From the NCBI GenBank assembly GCA_030037665.1, contig JASHQG010000017.1, positions 1-32,489 on the forward strand: 32,489 bases of DNA. The letters are read 5' to 3'. The notes beneath the pieces are model-generated. The model saw nothing but the letters and a program-made list of their open reading frames with translations, was not told the origin of the DNA and ran no database searches. The position numbers and the translations under genes are program-made. Positions 9,437 through 17,336 of this stretch are shown in pieces. The stretch comes from Acetobacteraceae bacterium. GTDB lineage: Bacteria > Pseudomonadota > Alphaproteobacteria > Acetobacterales > Acetobacteraceae. The number at the start of each line of letters is the position of its first letter. Position 1 is the stretch's first letter.

Positions 9437-10900
9437 ATGCACCTTGGTCTCGATCTCGGGACTTCGGGCGTGAAGTCGGTACTGCTGGACGCCGTCGGCG
9501 CTGTTGTCGGTCAATCGACCGCGCCGCTGCCCCTCTCGCACCCTCATCCATTGTGGAGCGAACAGGATCCATCGGACTGGTGGCAGGCCACACAGGAGGC
9601 TGTCGCGCAGTTGCGGCAGCAGCACGACCTAACGCGCGTGAGGGGGGTGGGGCTATCCGGGCAGATGCACGGCGCGGTGCTGTTGGACTCGGCAGACCGT
9701 GTTCTGCGCCCCGCTATCCTGTGGAACGACGGCCGCGCGCACGCAGAGTGCTCCGAGCTGGAAACGGCGGAGCCGCTGTCACGTGCCATTACAGGCAACC
9801 TCGCGATGCCCGGCTTCACGGCGCCCAAGCTACTTTGGGTACGGCGACACGAACCTGACGCGTTCGCGCGGCTCAGCCGTGTCCTGTTGCCGAAGGACTG
9901 GCTGCGCCTGCGCATGACCGGGGAAGCGATCTCTGACATGTCCGATGCCGCTGGCACCTTGTGGCTGGATGTCGGCGGCCGCCGTTGGTCGCGGGCGATG
10001 CTCGCCGCGACGGATTTGGCGGAGACGCACATGCCCTGGCTTGCGGAGGGAACCGAAATCGCCGGCCATCTGCGTGCCGATATTGCCACTGAGTGGGGAT
10101 TGCCGGCGGGCATTCCGGTGGCGGCGGGCGCGAGCGACAACGCGGCGGGTGCGGTCGGGATAGGATGCATTAACCCCGGGCAGGCATTCGTTTCTCTGGG
10201 AACGTCCGGCGTGGTATTTGTCGCGGACTCCGCATTTCTCCCCGACGTTGAGCACGCAGTCCATGCATTCTGTCACTGCATACCGGGCATGTGGCACCGC
10301 ATGTCGGTTACTTTATCGGCCGCCGCTTCATTGGCGTGGTGGGCGCACATAGCCGGTGCGAACGAAGCCAGCTTGCTGGCGGAACTACAGGAGGCGGGGG
10401 TTGCAAGCACGGGCGGGCCAGTGTTCTTGCCGTACCTCTCCGGCGAGCGCACGCCCCACAATGATGCCGGCGCGAGCGGTGCCTTTGTCGGCCTCACGGC
10501 AGCGCATGGGCGCGCCGATATAACGCGCGCTGTACTGGAAGGCGTAGCGTTTGCTTTGGCCGACGGTCTGAACGCGCTCGAGGTGCGCGGTGGCTACATT
10601 CACGGACTGACGGCGATCGGCGGTGGCGCGCGGAGCCCGCTGTGGCTGCGCATTTTGTCCTCCGCCCTGGATCGTCCGCTGCGAACGGTATCTGGCGGGG
10701 ACGTTGGCCCTGCACTGGGGGCAGCGCGGCTGGCTCGCATTGCAAGTGGCGACGGCAGCGTGGCGGACACCTGTATTACGCTGCCGACCACGGCTGAGTT
10801 TGCTCCGGATGCCGCGCTTGCGAGGCAACTCGAGTCGCGGCGGACGGTGTTCCGGCGGGTCTATCCGGCCTTGAAGAGTCATATCGGACGAGAGGTATAA
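9437..10900 (+). CDS. xylB: Xylulokinase (FGGY carbohydrate kinase)
   Basis: A 487-aa cytoplasmic kinase that phosphorylates D-xylulose to xylulose 5-phosphate for the pentose phosphate pathway. Residues 6-12 give the N-terminal phosphate loop DLGTSGV. GLSGQMHGAVLLD (72-84) and ILWNDGR (94-100) are xylulokinase hallmarks. Asp234 in GASDNAAGAVGIG is the expected catalytic base, at nearly the same position as in the E. coli enzyme. Length matches the family. ATG 9437 follows GGAAGGAGC, so the ORF-track start at 9392 is too early. No xylose isomerase, xylitol dehydrogenase or sugar transporter is nearby, so it may serve a ketose or pentitol route encoded elsewhere. Other FGGY kinases are less likely given the MHG motif. 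Confidence 0.9.
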   Translation: MHLGLDLGTSGVKSVLLDAVGAVVGQSTAPLPLSHPHPLWSEQDPSDWWQATQEAVAQLRQQHDLTRVRGVGLSGQMHGAVLLDSADRVLRPAILWNDGRAHAECSELETAEPLSRAITGNLAMPGFTAPKLLWVRRHEPDAFARLSRVLLPKDWLRLRMTGEAISDMSDAAGTLWLDVGGRRWSRAMLAATDLAETHMPWLAEGTEIAGHLRADIATEWGLPAGIPVAAGASDNAAGAVGIGCINPGQAFVSLGTSGVVFVADSAFLPDVEHAVHAFCHCIPGMWHRMSVTLSAAASLAWWAHIAGANEASLLAELQEAGVASTGGPVFLPYLSGERTPHNDAGASGAFVGLTAAHGRADITRAVLEGVAFALADGLNALEVRGGYIHGLTAIGGGARSPLWLRILSSALDRPLRTVSGGDVGPALGAARLARIASGDGSVADTCITLPTTAEFAPDAALARQLESRRTVFRRVYPALKSHIGREV

Positions 10901-11463
10901 CTGCTCATTCGGCGTCGCAGCGGGCGATGGCCGCCTTGCTGCGGAAAACAGGGGAATGCAAACCGCAATCGGACAGGCGCCTGGCCTCATCTTTCCGGCG
11001 ACCGACGCGCCACCGATTCGTTCGATCCCAGTGGTCTGCTCGAAAGCCCGCCTCTCAAACCCCGAGTCGCAGTATGAGACGTTATCCCGCCTACCCTTGG
11101 AAGACGTTTTTCACGCCGCACCTAAAGTCTATTCGGCGCGATGGCGGATTTTCCCCTGTCCACTCGAGTCGCCAGCAATCTTGTGAGCGCGTTGCGAGGG
11201 GGACGGAAGTGATTGCCCGATCCACCGGCAGAGAGAGTGATTCTTCGGAAACACGGAGTGGTGTCCACAAGGCGCTAGGGCATTTTCTCTTGCTTGGTGT
11301 CTCGGTTGCCTGTCTCCGGCGTGTCCGCAACGTTGAACTGAAATGCGGGAGATACGATGAGGGTCAACAACTCTGCTTCGCGAAGGCTCTTCGCCTGCTC
11401 GCCCATCGTCGCCTGACGATGCGCATGCAGCGCTCCGACCAGCTGCACAAGTGTTTCCATACT
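10901..11463. other. Intergenic stretch with one weak small ORF
   Basis: The plus-strand ORF 10927-11598 has no recognisable domain and runs antisense through an Xre pseudogene, so I treat it as chance. On the minus strand a 61-aa ORF (11275-11460, starting METLVQLVGALHAHRQ) begins four bases after the stop of the Xre pseudogene. It could be a coupled small protein or degraded tail, but it lacks a clear ribosome site. Confidence 0.35.
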
Positions 11464-11714
11464 CTAGTTGGTGGCGCCATCACTGAGCAGGAGCGCGCCC
11501 GGGTCGGTGTGCACTACGTGGGCCAGACGAACCAAGGTCGAGAGCCTGACACTCTGCTCGCCGCACTCGATTGCCGCACGAACGGCTGTGAGCGATGAAC
11601 GATGTTGACCACGTCCGTCTGCATCAGCCCCACGCGGCGACGGGCCTCCCGCACATTCGCGTCTGATAACATCAGGATCTGCTTCTCGGCCGTCGCAAAC
11701 CGCTCTTGCGGCAC
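11464..11714 (-). pseudogene. Frameshifted Xre-family HTH regulator
   Basis: From GTG 11714 the frame encodes NVREARRRVGLMQTDVV and VHRSQPFV, the first three helices of a lambda-repressor-like (HTH_3) domain. Just after SQPFV the frame is lost. The adjacent frame continues exactly where the family does, with AIECGEQSVRLSTLVRLAHVV and DPGALL, ending in TAG at 11464. One missing base near 11570 (GTG CG GCA ATC GAG) joins both halves into a normal ~80-aa single-domain regulator. This is strong evidence for a recently broken gene, unless the base is a sequencing error. What it regulated is unknown. Confidence 0.72.
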
Positions 11715-11823
11715 CCGCTGGAATTTGCTCGGCCGCGGACGGCTCAGCTTAGCCGCGATGGCCGCGGGTCCGTCAAAGGCGTTCGGGACCCGCGGTCATC
11801 GGCGACTGGAACCGATCAGCGGC

Positions 11824-12144
11824 CTAATAGGCGGCGTAAGGCGGTGGGGCCGGCGGCGCCGGGTACGCGGGTGCGTAGGACGGCGCCGCATAGTAGCCGT
11901 AGCCCGGATAGCTGTAAGCCGGCGGCGGGGCATACACCACGGGGGGCGGGGCATAGACCGGGGGCGGCGCTAGCGCGACGCCTAAGCCCAGCAACCCGAG
12001 ACCAACCGCCAGCCCGACCCCGGGACCGCGCCAGCCGCCATGCCAGCCATGATGCCAGGGAGCGGCTTGCGCCGTGAGGGGCATGGCGAACGCCAGGACA
12101 CCAGCCAGGGACACGGCCGCGAGGGATTTGAAAGAACCGCGCAT
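11824..12144 (-). CDS. Small exported Pro/Tyr/Gly-rich protein
   Basis: A 106-aa protein with a strong Sec signal peptide (MRGSFKSLAAVSLAGVLAFA, cleavage likely after TAQA). The mature part begins with a His/Trp/Gly-rich segment (PWHHGWHGGW) and a glycine-rich hydrophobic stretch. It ends in proline-tyrosine repeats of the type VYAPPP and APAYPAPP. ATG 12144 has an ideal AAGGAGG, so this is a real, well-translated gene; the ORF-track start at 12357 is wrong. Such proteins are common in alphaproteobacterial envelopes, but no function is known. The low-complexity tail suggests a cell-surface or periplasmic location. Confidence 0.82.
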   Translation of the reverse strand: MRGSFKSLAAVSLAGVLAFAMPLTAQAAPWHHGWHGGWRGPGVGLAVGLGLLGLGVALAPPPVYAPPPVVYAPPPAYSYPGYGYYAAPSYAPAYPAPPAPPPYAAY

Positions 12145-12373
12145 AGCAACCTCCTTCGGGGTAAACTCCCCGTCTCGCAGAACAGATGGTGCGCGACTAT
12201 GACGAGAATCTGGCAGGCCGGTTTCTATTTGTATCAATGTAGCCACCCGCGTCGCATTGCTGCTTGGACGGAGAAAAGTGGCTGTACGGCATGAGCATTG
12301 CTGTTTGGAGCGACGAATTGGCGGCCCGGATCGCAGCCATGCGGCAACGCTTTCCACCCGGTCGTCATCGCGC

Positions 12374-12616
12374 TCAGCCCTTTACCGCCGCCGTCCTCAG
12401 AGTTCTCGCTCCCTCAAGAACATTGCCAAAATTTATTGCGGAAATTGCGGCTTTGGGGCAGGCCCCTGCCCTGGACGTGGCATGCGGGTTTGGCGTCGTC
12501 GCGCATGTGCCGCCGCTTGCTCCGGTGGTGGCCGCGCCGCATTGCGGCTGCCCGTAGATGTTAGGCGTCGTCGTGCATGTGCTGCCGCACAGCTCGGTGG
12601 CGGACATGTCACGCAC
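12374..12616 (-). CDS. Possible small Thr/Cys-rich repeat protein
   Basis: An 80-aa minus-strand ORF opening with GTG (or ATG nine bases on). It contains two related units, STCTTTPNIYGQPQC and GTCATTPNPHATSRAGAC, at a 24-residue spacing. The underlying DNA repeat has a period of 72 bases, a multiple of three, which favours real coding on this strand. Against it, there is no convincing ribosome site and no known family. It lies antisense to the leader of the PPOX gene, without overlapping that gene's chosen start. It may be a fragment of a longer repeat protein. Confidence 0.33.
   Translation of the reverse strand: MRDMSATELCGSTCTTTPNIYGQPQCGAATTGASGGTCATTPNPHATSRAGACPKAAISAINFGNVLEGARTLRTAAVKG
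12492..12600. repeat. Imperfect 72-bp-period direct repeat
   Basis: GGCGTCGTCGCGCATGTGCC at 12492 recurs as GGCGTCGTCGTGCATGTGCT at 12564, and the similarity extends to CTCCGGTGG / GCTCGGTGG about 37 bases in. The period of 72 bases keeps reading frame. Two units are visible. Confidence 0.6.
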
Positions 12617-12694
12617 AACCAGACGTCAGGTGGGATTCCGCAATTTGCCGTGCTACAAAGTTGGGGAAATCAACTGGGCTACGGGAGGGACGAT

Positions 12695-13219
12695 ATGGGG
12701 GACGGATTCACCATCGCGAAGTTCCGGGATGTTGCGCACGGGCTGCAGCCTGGGCAATTTGCCGTCGGCGAACGGAAGGCGGCGGCGAACCTTGCCGATC
12801 TCGATCCGATCTACCGGCAATTGCTGGACCAGCCGATCACCGTGACGCTCGGCCTCAGCGGTCCCGACGGACGGCCCAGCCTGACACCGATGTGGTTCGA
12901 CTACGAAGGCGACAAGATCCTAGTGAACACTGCCTCGCATCGGCCAAAATGCGAGTGGATCCGCAAAAATCCCCGAATGACCGTTCTCCTGGTAAACCCG
13001 AAGAACCCCTACCACTGGATGCAGATCAAATGCACGGTGGAGAAGGAGATGCGCGAGTGGGAGCCAGGTGGCGATTACGTCACCAGGCAGCTCGACCGCA
13101 TCTGGACCAAATATACCGGCAACCCGCCGCCCTATGCGTTGCGCGACCCTTCGATTGACGAGAAGCGGGTGCTGTTCATTTGCGGCGTTGACCGGGTCGC
13201 CACCTTCGGCGAGCCGTAA
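12695..13219 (+). CDS. PPOX-class FMN/F420-dependent enzyme
   Basis: A 174-aa split-beta-barrel flavoprotein of the pyridoxamine-5'-phosphate-oxidase-like superfamily. The hallmarks are VTLGLSGPDGRPSLTPMWFD and the strand DKILVNTASHRPKCEWIRKN, where Arg and Lys contact the FMN phosphate, then NPRMTVLLVNPKNPY. Members reduce or oxidise varied small molecules using FMN or F420; true PdxH signatures are absent. ATG 12695 follows GGGAGGG at proper spacing, so the long N-terminal extension in the ORF track (from 12257) is rejected. It appears monocistronic. The substrate is unknown. Confidence 0.83.
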   Translation: MGDGFTIAKFRDVAHGLQPGQFAVGERKAAANLADLDPIYRQLLDQPITVTLGLSGPDGRPSLTPMWFDYEGDKILVNTASHRPKCEWIRKNPRMTVLLVNPKNPYHWMQIKCTVEKEMREWEPGGDYVTRQLDRIWTKYTGNPPPYALRDPSIDEKRVLFICGVDRVATFGEP

Positions 13220-13478
13220 TCCCGCGGCGTATCCGCGCCGACGGGCCTGCCTCCTGGTCTTGCGGGTGGGCCCGGCCTGGACTAAATACCGATACTGATT
13301 GTCGCCGTGCACAAGCGTTTGATTCCCCAGCAAACCCAACCTCCTAATTAGCGGCAATGCGACAGACGCGCATGGGACGGTGAGCTGGTGAGTAGCCGAT
13401 GCGAAACACTGGTCGCAAGCCGCCGGGTGGATTAGTCTGACGCAAGCAAAGGGCTCGTGCACTACGTCGGTTCAAGTC

Positions 13479-15326
13479 GTGCAAGAGACATCCAGAAGTC
13501 AGTCCGTCAATCGTGTCGCTCGGGCCGCCACCGATCCTCGGCCGGTGCTGGTCTTTGACGGCGATTGTGGTTTTTGCGGCTACTGGGCGCGCTACTGGCA
13601 GAAACTCACGGGCGACAGCGTCGATTACAAGCCGTATCAGGAAGTCGCCGCGCAATACCCTTCGATCCCGGTCGCCGAATTTCGGCGCGCCGTGCAATAC
13701 TTTACCGCCGCCGGAGAGCGAGCAAGCGCCGCCGAAGCCAGCTTCCTGACCTTGGGCCACGCACGCGGCAAGCGATTTTGGCTGGCGCTCTACAGACACC
13801 TGCCTGGTTTTGCGGCCGTCTCGGAACTGACTTACGCCTTCATCGCTGCACACCGTGAGGCGTTTTATCACGTCAGCCTGCTGCTGTGGGGCCGCCACCA
13901 CGAACCGCCGCGATACGAGCTTGTTGCTTTCCTGTTCCTGCGCCTGATCGGACTGATCTACCTGTCGGCCTTTGTCTCCTTCGGCGTTCAGGCGCAGGGA
14001 CTCATAGGGAGCCATGGCATCCTGCCATTGGCGGACATGATCGATAATCTGGCCAGTCTCATCGGGCCGGAGCGTTTCTTCCTGATGCCGATGGTGTTCT
14101 GGTTGAATGCCAGCGACTTCGCCATCCATGCCGTTTGCTGGGCGGGGGCCGGGCTGTCACTGCTGCTGGTTTTCAACGTGCTGCCACGCCTCAGCCTGTT
14201 TCTGCTCTATGTGCTGTATCTGTCGCTGTTCTACGCCGGGCAGATCTTCATGGACTTCCAATGGGACACGTTCCTGCTGGAGGCCGGGTTTCTGGCGCTG
14301 ATACTGAGTTTCGCCACGACGCAGGGTGCATGGCTGCTGCGGTGGCTGCTGTTCCGCTTCATCTTCATGTCAGGCGTGGTCAAGCTGCAGAGCGGCGATC
14401 CTAACTGGTGGAACCTATCGGCGCTGTCCTATCATTTTCTTACTCAGCCGCTGCCCACGCCGCTGGCCTGGTATGCCGCGCAACTGCCGCCGGGCATGCT
14501 GAAATTCGCTACCGGCGCCACGTTTTTCGTAGAACTGGTCCTGCCGTTCCTTATCTTCTGCCCGCGTCGGCTGCGTTTTGTTGCGGCCTTCGGCATCCTG
14601 CTGTTGCAGAGCTGTATTTTGATGACCGGTAACTACAACTGGTTCAATCTCCAGACCATGCTGCTGTGCCTGCCACTGTTCGACGACGCGGCGCTGCAAA
14701 GGATCGCGCCGCGGCTCCTGATCCGGCCGCTGCAGGCACGTGCGGAACACAAGACGCCGCGCAGAGGGGGTATGGCCATCGTCGGGGGGTTGGCACTGCT
14801 GATCGTGTTCTGCGGCCTGGTGAAGATGGATGAACGCTTTGGCGGAAGCCCCCCGGCCGTGGCGCAGGCGGTGGACCAGTTGGTCGATCCGCTGCGAATC
14901 GTCAGCAGTTACGGGCTGTTCGCGATCATGACCACGGAGCGCGACGAGATCGTCATCGAGGGTTCGGACGACGGCGTCGAATGGCGCGAATACGAGTTCC
15001 GCTACAAGCCCGGTGATGTCGCGCGCCGTCCGCGCTGGAACATCCCGCACCAGCCGCGCCTGGACTGGCAGATGTGGTTCGCCGCACTCGAGGACCCGCA
15101 GAGTCTGCCGTGGTTCCGGCAATTCATGGGGCGGCTCCTGGAGAATGAGCCGACGGTGACGGCACTGCTGGAAAAGAATCCCTTTCCGGACAAGCCTCCG
15201 CGCTACGTGCGCGCACTGATCTACGACTACACGTATGCCGACAGCAGGGAGAAAGCCAAGGGGCTGTGGTGGAACCGGCGGTTGTTAGGGGTCTACTTTC
15301 CTGCAGTGCAGCTGCGAGACGAGTAA
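13479..15326 (+). CDS. DCC-thioredoxin-like / lipase maturation factor fusion membrane protein
   Basis: A 615-aa, two-part protein. Residues 20-130 form a DCC (DUF393) thiol-disulfide domain beginning VLVFDGDCGFCGYW, with the redox pair Cys30-Cys33. From about residue 145 a lipase-maturation-factor-like (LMF1 family) domain follows. It has many TM helices (about 145-165, 215-235, 240-260, 265-285, 350-370, 375-395, 435-455) and typical wording such as FMDFQWDTFLLEAGFLA and GNYNWFNLQTMLLC. Its C-terminal soluble domain contains IVIEGSDDGVEW and WFRQFM. In animals LMF1 helps lipases fold in the ER; the bacterial role is untested. The fusion suggests disulfide handling coupled to folding or export. 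The start is GTG 13479 with a poor ribosome site, so it is approximate. Confidence 0.88.
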   Translation: MQETSRSQSVNRVARAATDPRPVLVFDGDCGFCGYWARYWQKLTGDSVDYKPYQEVAAQYPSIPVAEFRRAVQYFTAAGERASAAEASFLTLGHARGKRFWLALYRHLPGFAAVSELTYAFIAAHREAFYHVSLLLWGRHHEPPRYELVAFLFLRLIGLIYLSAFVSFGVQAQGLIGSHGILPLADMIDNLASLIGPERFFLMPMVFWLNASDFAIHAVCWAGAGLSLLLVFNVLPRLSLFLLYVLYLSLFYAGQIFMDFQWDTFLLEAGFLALILSFATTQGAWLLRWLLFRFIFMSGVVKLQSGDPNWWNLSALSYHFLTQPLPTPLAWYAAQLPPGMLKFATGATFFVELVLPFLIFCPRRLRFVAAFGILLLQSCILMTGNYNWFNLQTMLLCLPLFDDAALQRIAPRLLIRPLQARAEHKTPRRGGMAIVGGLALLIVFCGLVKMDERFGGSPPAVAQAVDQLVDPLRIVSSYGLFAIMTTERDEIVIEGSDDGVEWREYEFRYKPGDVARRPRWNIPHQPRLDWQMWFAALEDPQSLPWFRQFMGRLLENEPTVTALLEKNPFPDKPPRYVRALIYDYTYADSREKAKGLWWNRRLLGVYFPAVQLRDE

Positions 15327-15792
15327 GGGGTTAGCGGACCGACGTGGACCCGAGCGACGGCACGCTGCAAATCTCGCTGTCGCATTGCCGACAATGAGTG
15401 GAAAAGTGCCCGTTCGCCTCGATCGGTGCCATTAACCCCGGAATTTGTCAGCACGGGATTCTCGATTCCCGTCATTAATGGCAACGCGAGATTGGGAGCA
15501 ATGGATATGGCGGCGGCCTGTCAGAGCCTATGATCGGCCATCGCGCAACCACGTTCAAAGGCCAAGTCCGGCCGAACCCAGGCTTGGTGCACCGACGGTC
15601 AGTTCCAGTGCAGCGTGATCGGTGCGACCCCTCAGGCCTAAGCGGTTGCTTCAGCCGGTTTTGCGCCGTCAGGACCGCGCCAGCGTCGCCAAAGACCGGC
15701 GATGCACTGCTCCTGACCTTTGCGCCTAGGGGGGCTTGCGCCCGCGCGATGGCGGACCATGATATCCGGCGAAGGACCAGTGGGAGGCTCCA
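15327..15792. other. Intergenic stretch carrying repeat copy C1
   Basis: The left part holds repeat C1, listed separately. The right part (15490-15780) has no convincing gene; the long antisense ORF there runs through the VOC gene and is a shadow. GGGAGGCTCCA immediately before 15793 is the VOC gene ribosome site. Confidence 0.5.
15377..15490 (+). repeat. Dispersed IS-end-like repeat, copy C1
   Basis: The core runs CTGTCGCATTGCCGACAATG, then GTGGAAAAGTGCCCGTTCGC and CCCCGGAATTTGTCAGCAC. It closely matches copies at 16725 and 24769. It continues into GATTCCCGTCATTAATGGCAACGC, related to the short repeats at 16943-17002. The look is that of a decayed insertion-sequence end, possibly of a type with multiple internal terminal repeats such as IS21. 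The family is inference. Confidence 0.6.
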
Positions 15793-16272
15793 ATGATCAA
15801 GGGTCTGCATCACAACGCGTACCGCTGCCGGGACTCCGAGGAAACGCGCGGCTTCTACGAGGACTTCCTCGGCCTGCGGCTCGTCAGTGCCTTCGAGATC
15901 GACGAGGGGCGCGGCCTGCATAGCTTCTTCGAGATGGACGACGGATCGTGCCTTGCCTTTTTTGAGGTTCCGGGGAAACCGTTCGACTTCAAACGACAGG
16001 ACACACTGGACCTGCATATCGCGCTTGGTGTTGACCCGGGCGTCTTCGACAGCATGCTCGACAAGGCGCGGAACGACGGTGTCGAAGTGCGCGGTCCGGT
16101 CGATCACGGCTTCTGCCGGTCGATCTACATGCGAGATCCGAACGGCTACGTGGTCGAGCTGGCCACTAGCACCGGCGTTCAGCAAGAGATCATGGATCCA
16201 TCGGTCTCGAAGCCGCGCGAGGCCCTCGCGCGGTGGCAGGCGGCGAAACCCGGTCAGCCAGCAGCCGCCTGA
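15793..16272 (+). CDS. VOC-family (glyoxalase/bleomycin-resistance/dioxygenase fold) protein
   Basis: A 159-aa protein made of two beta-alpha-beta-beta-beta modules. It opens with IKGLHHNAYRC and FYEDFLGLRLV. Likely metal ligands are His7, His75 (LDLHIALG) and Glu122 (NGYVVELAT), the usual H-H-E set, so it probably binds Fe or another divalent metal. Roles in the family include glyoxalase I, extradiol ring cleavage, epimerases and drug binding; small size and single domain pair fit a glyoxalase-like lyase or isomerase. The start is firm, with GGGAGGCTCC upstream. It is flanked on both sides by direct copies of the same repeat (C1 and C2), so it may have moved as a cassette. Confidence 0.85.
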   Translation: MIKGLHHNAYRCRDSEETRGFYEDFLGLRLVSAFEIDEGRGLHSFFEMDDGSCLAFFEVPGKPFDFKRQDTLDLHIALGVDPGVFDSMLDKARNDGVEVRGPVDHGFCRSIYMRDPNGYVVELATSTGVQQEIMDPSVSKPREALARWQAAKPGQPAAA

Positions 16273-16458
16273 CAGCAAGCCCTTTCGGGAATTTGAGGTC
16301 GACGGACGCCTCACCGTCTATCCCCTACGGAGGTCGAAACGAGCGGCGGAGATTGCGCAGCGGAATGCCGTTGGGGCAGAGCGCAGGAGAGGCGAGATTC
16401 CCGATAGCGCGCGATCTCGATCAGGGAGCAATAGCTCGAGGGTTCAGGGACTGCGGGA

Positions 16459-16674
16459 ATGATGGCAGATAGCGACCGGCCAAGCCCGCCGGCGCGGGTG
16501 GAGGTGACGGCGAAATTCATGGCGGAGAACCGCGCCAAGCAGCGTGCCTACGAAGAGCGCCGCCGGCTGTGGACCGAGCCATTGCAGCCTTTGAGGCCGC
16601 GCGCACAAGCCACCGCCGCCTCGCGCGGTCGCGGCAAGATCAACGATCCGCGGCAGCGCAAGTTTGACTTGTGA
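16459..16674 (+). CDS. Small basic hypothetical protein
   Basis: A 71-aa, highly charged protein (MMADSDRPSPPARVEVTAKF...) with a helical middle rich in Arg, Lys and Glu (ENRAKQRAYEERRRLW) and a basic tail ending RQRKFDL. No domain is recognised. There are two adjacent ATG codons (16459, 16462) and a weak ribosome site. It ends 50 bases before repeat C2. It may be a genuine small alphaproteobacterial protein or the tail of a lost mobile-element gene. It does not resemble IstA or IstB that I can see. Confidence 0.45.
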   Translation: MMADSDRPSPPARVEVTAKFMAENRAKQRAYEERRRLWTEPLQPLRPRAQATAASRGRGKINDPRQRKFDL

Positions 16675-16724
16675 CCATGTCGCCGTTTTCTCCCCGACTT
16701 GAAAGAAGGTGGCCGCGAGATCCT

Positions 16725-16810
16725 CTGTCGTGTTGCCGCAAAAGAGCGGAAAACTGCCCTTTCGCCTCGATTGCTGTCCGTTTACCCCGGAATTTATGGG
16801 CACGGGGTTC
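16725..16810 (+). repeat. Dispersed IS-end-like repeat, copy C2
   Basis: The sequence CTGTCGTGTTGCCGCAAAAG, then GCGGAAAACTGCCCTTTCGC and CCCCGGAATTTATGGGCACG, aligns along its length with C1 and C3 in the same orientation. Together with C1 it brackets the VOC gene at a spacing of 1,348 bp. Confidence 0.6.
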
Positions 16811-16942
16811 CGGAGATTGCGGCAATCTAGGGTATCTAGCGGAGGCGCCGACCGTCGCCTCGCAGCGGCGAAGCTTGTATCGAGTCGGGTTCGTTCTTTG
16901 CAAAATCGTCTGACATCGGCGACTGACCCTGCAGCAACGTGC

Positions 16943-17002
16943 GGCCGCAAGATTGCCGGATTAACGGCAACGGCCGCGCGAAGATTCCCGAATTAACGCG
17001 AC
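16943..17002. repeat. Two tandem ~30-bp repeats
   Basis: Unit one contains AAGATTGCCGGATTAACGGC and unit two AAGATTCCCGAATTAACGCG, each preceded by GGCCGC. A related form, GATTCCCGTCATTAATGGC, sits at the 3' side of C1. Such spaced repeats are typical of some transposase-binding ends. Confidence 0.5.
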
Positions 17003-17336
17003 GGTCCTGAATTATCTGCAATCGTAAGTGATTGTTTTCCCACATTTCTGACTGCCGTCATCAATCACAACGCGACACCGCTGCCAAAACGGTCGGCACG
17101 TGGGGGCTCGCTACAAAACCTCGCCAGGGAACCGATCTCGCTTTCGGAGCACAGCCACGCAGCTCGATGCGACAGGCACTGCGCACCAGTCGGTCCAAGA
17201 TCGAGTCTGCTTAGGTGGGATCCGCACCGCCATGGTACGCAACACCGTCTCCGTGTCCGACAAGGGGATGGTGCGGATGGAATGGACGATCGGCTCGTCC
17301 GCTGTTGCTGTGCTCAGCGCACCCTCCCCCCTCAAC

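Larger units (their letters stand above)
16675..17336. other. Intergenic stretch with repeat C2 and tandem short repeats
   Basis: It contains repeat C2 and the pair of ~30-bp repeats at 16943-17002. The remainder (17003-17336) is downstream of the Mo-hydroxylase operon and shows no gene; ORFs there are chance frames. Confidence 0.5.

Noticed and set aside
10927-11598. 223-aa plus-strand ORF downstream of xylulokinase
   Set aside because: No domain, no ribosome site, and it is antisense to a recognisable Xre domain.
13220-13275. Possible terminator after the PPOX gene (CGGGCC...GGCCCG)
   Set aside because: The loop is about 20 bases and no T-run follows; GC-rich spacers often form such hairpins by chance.
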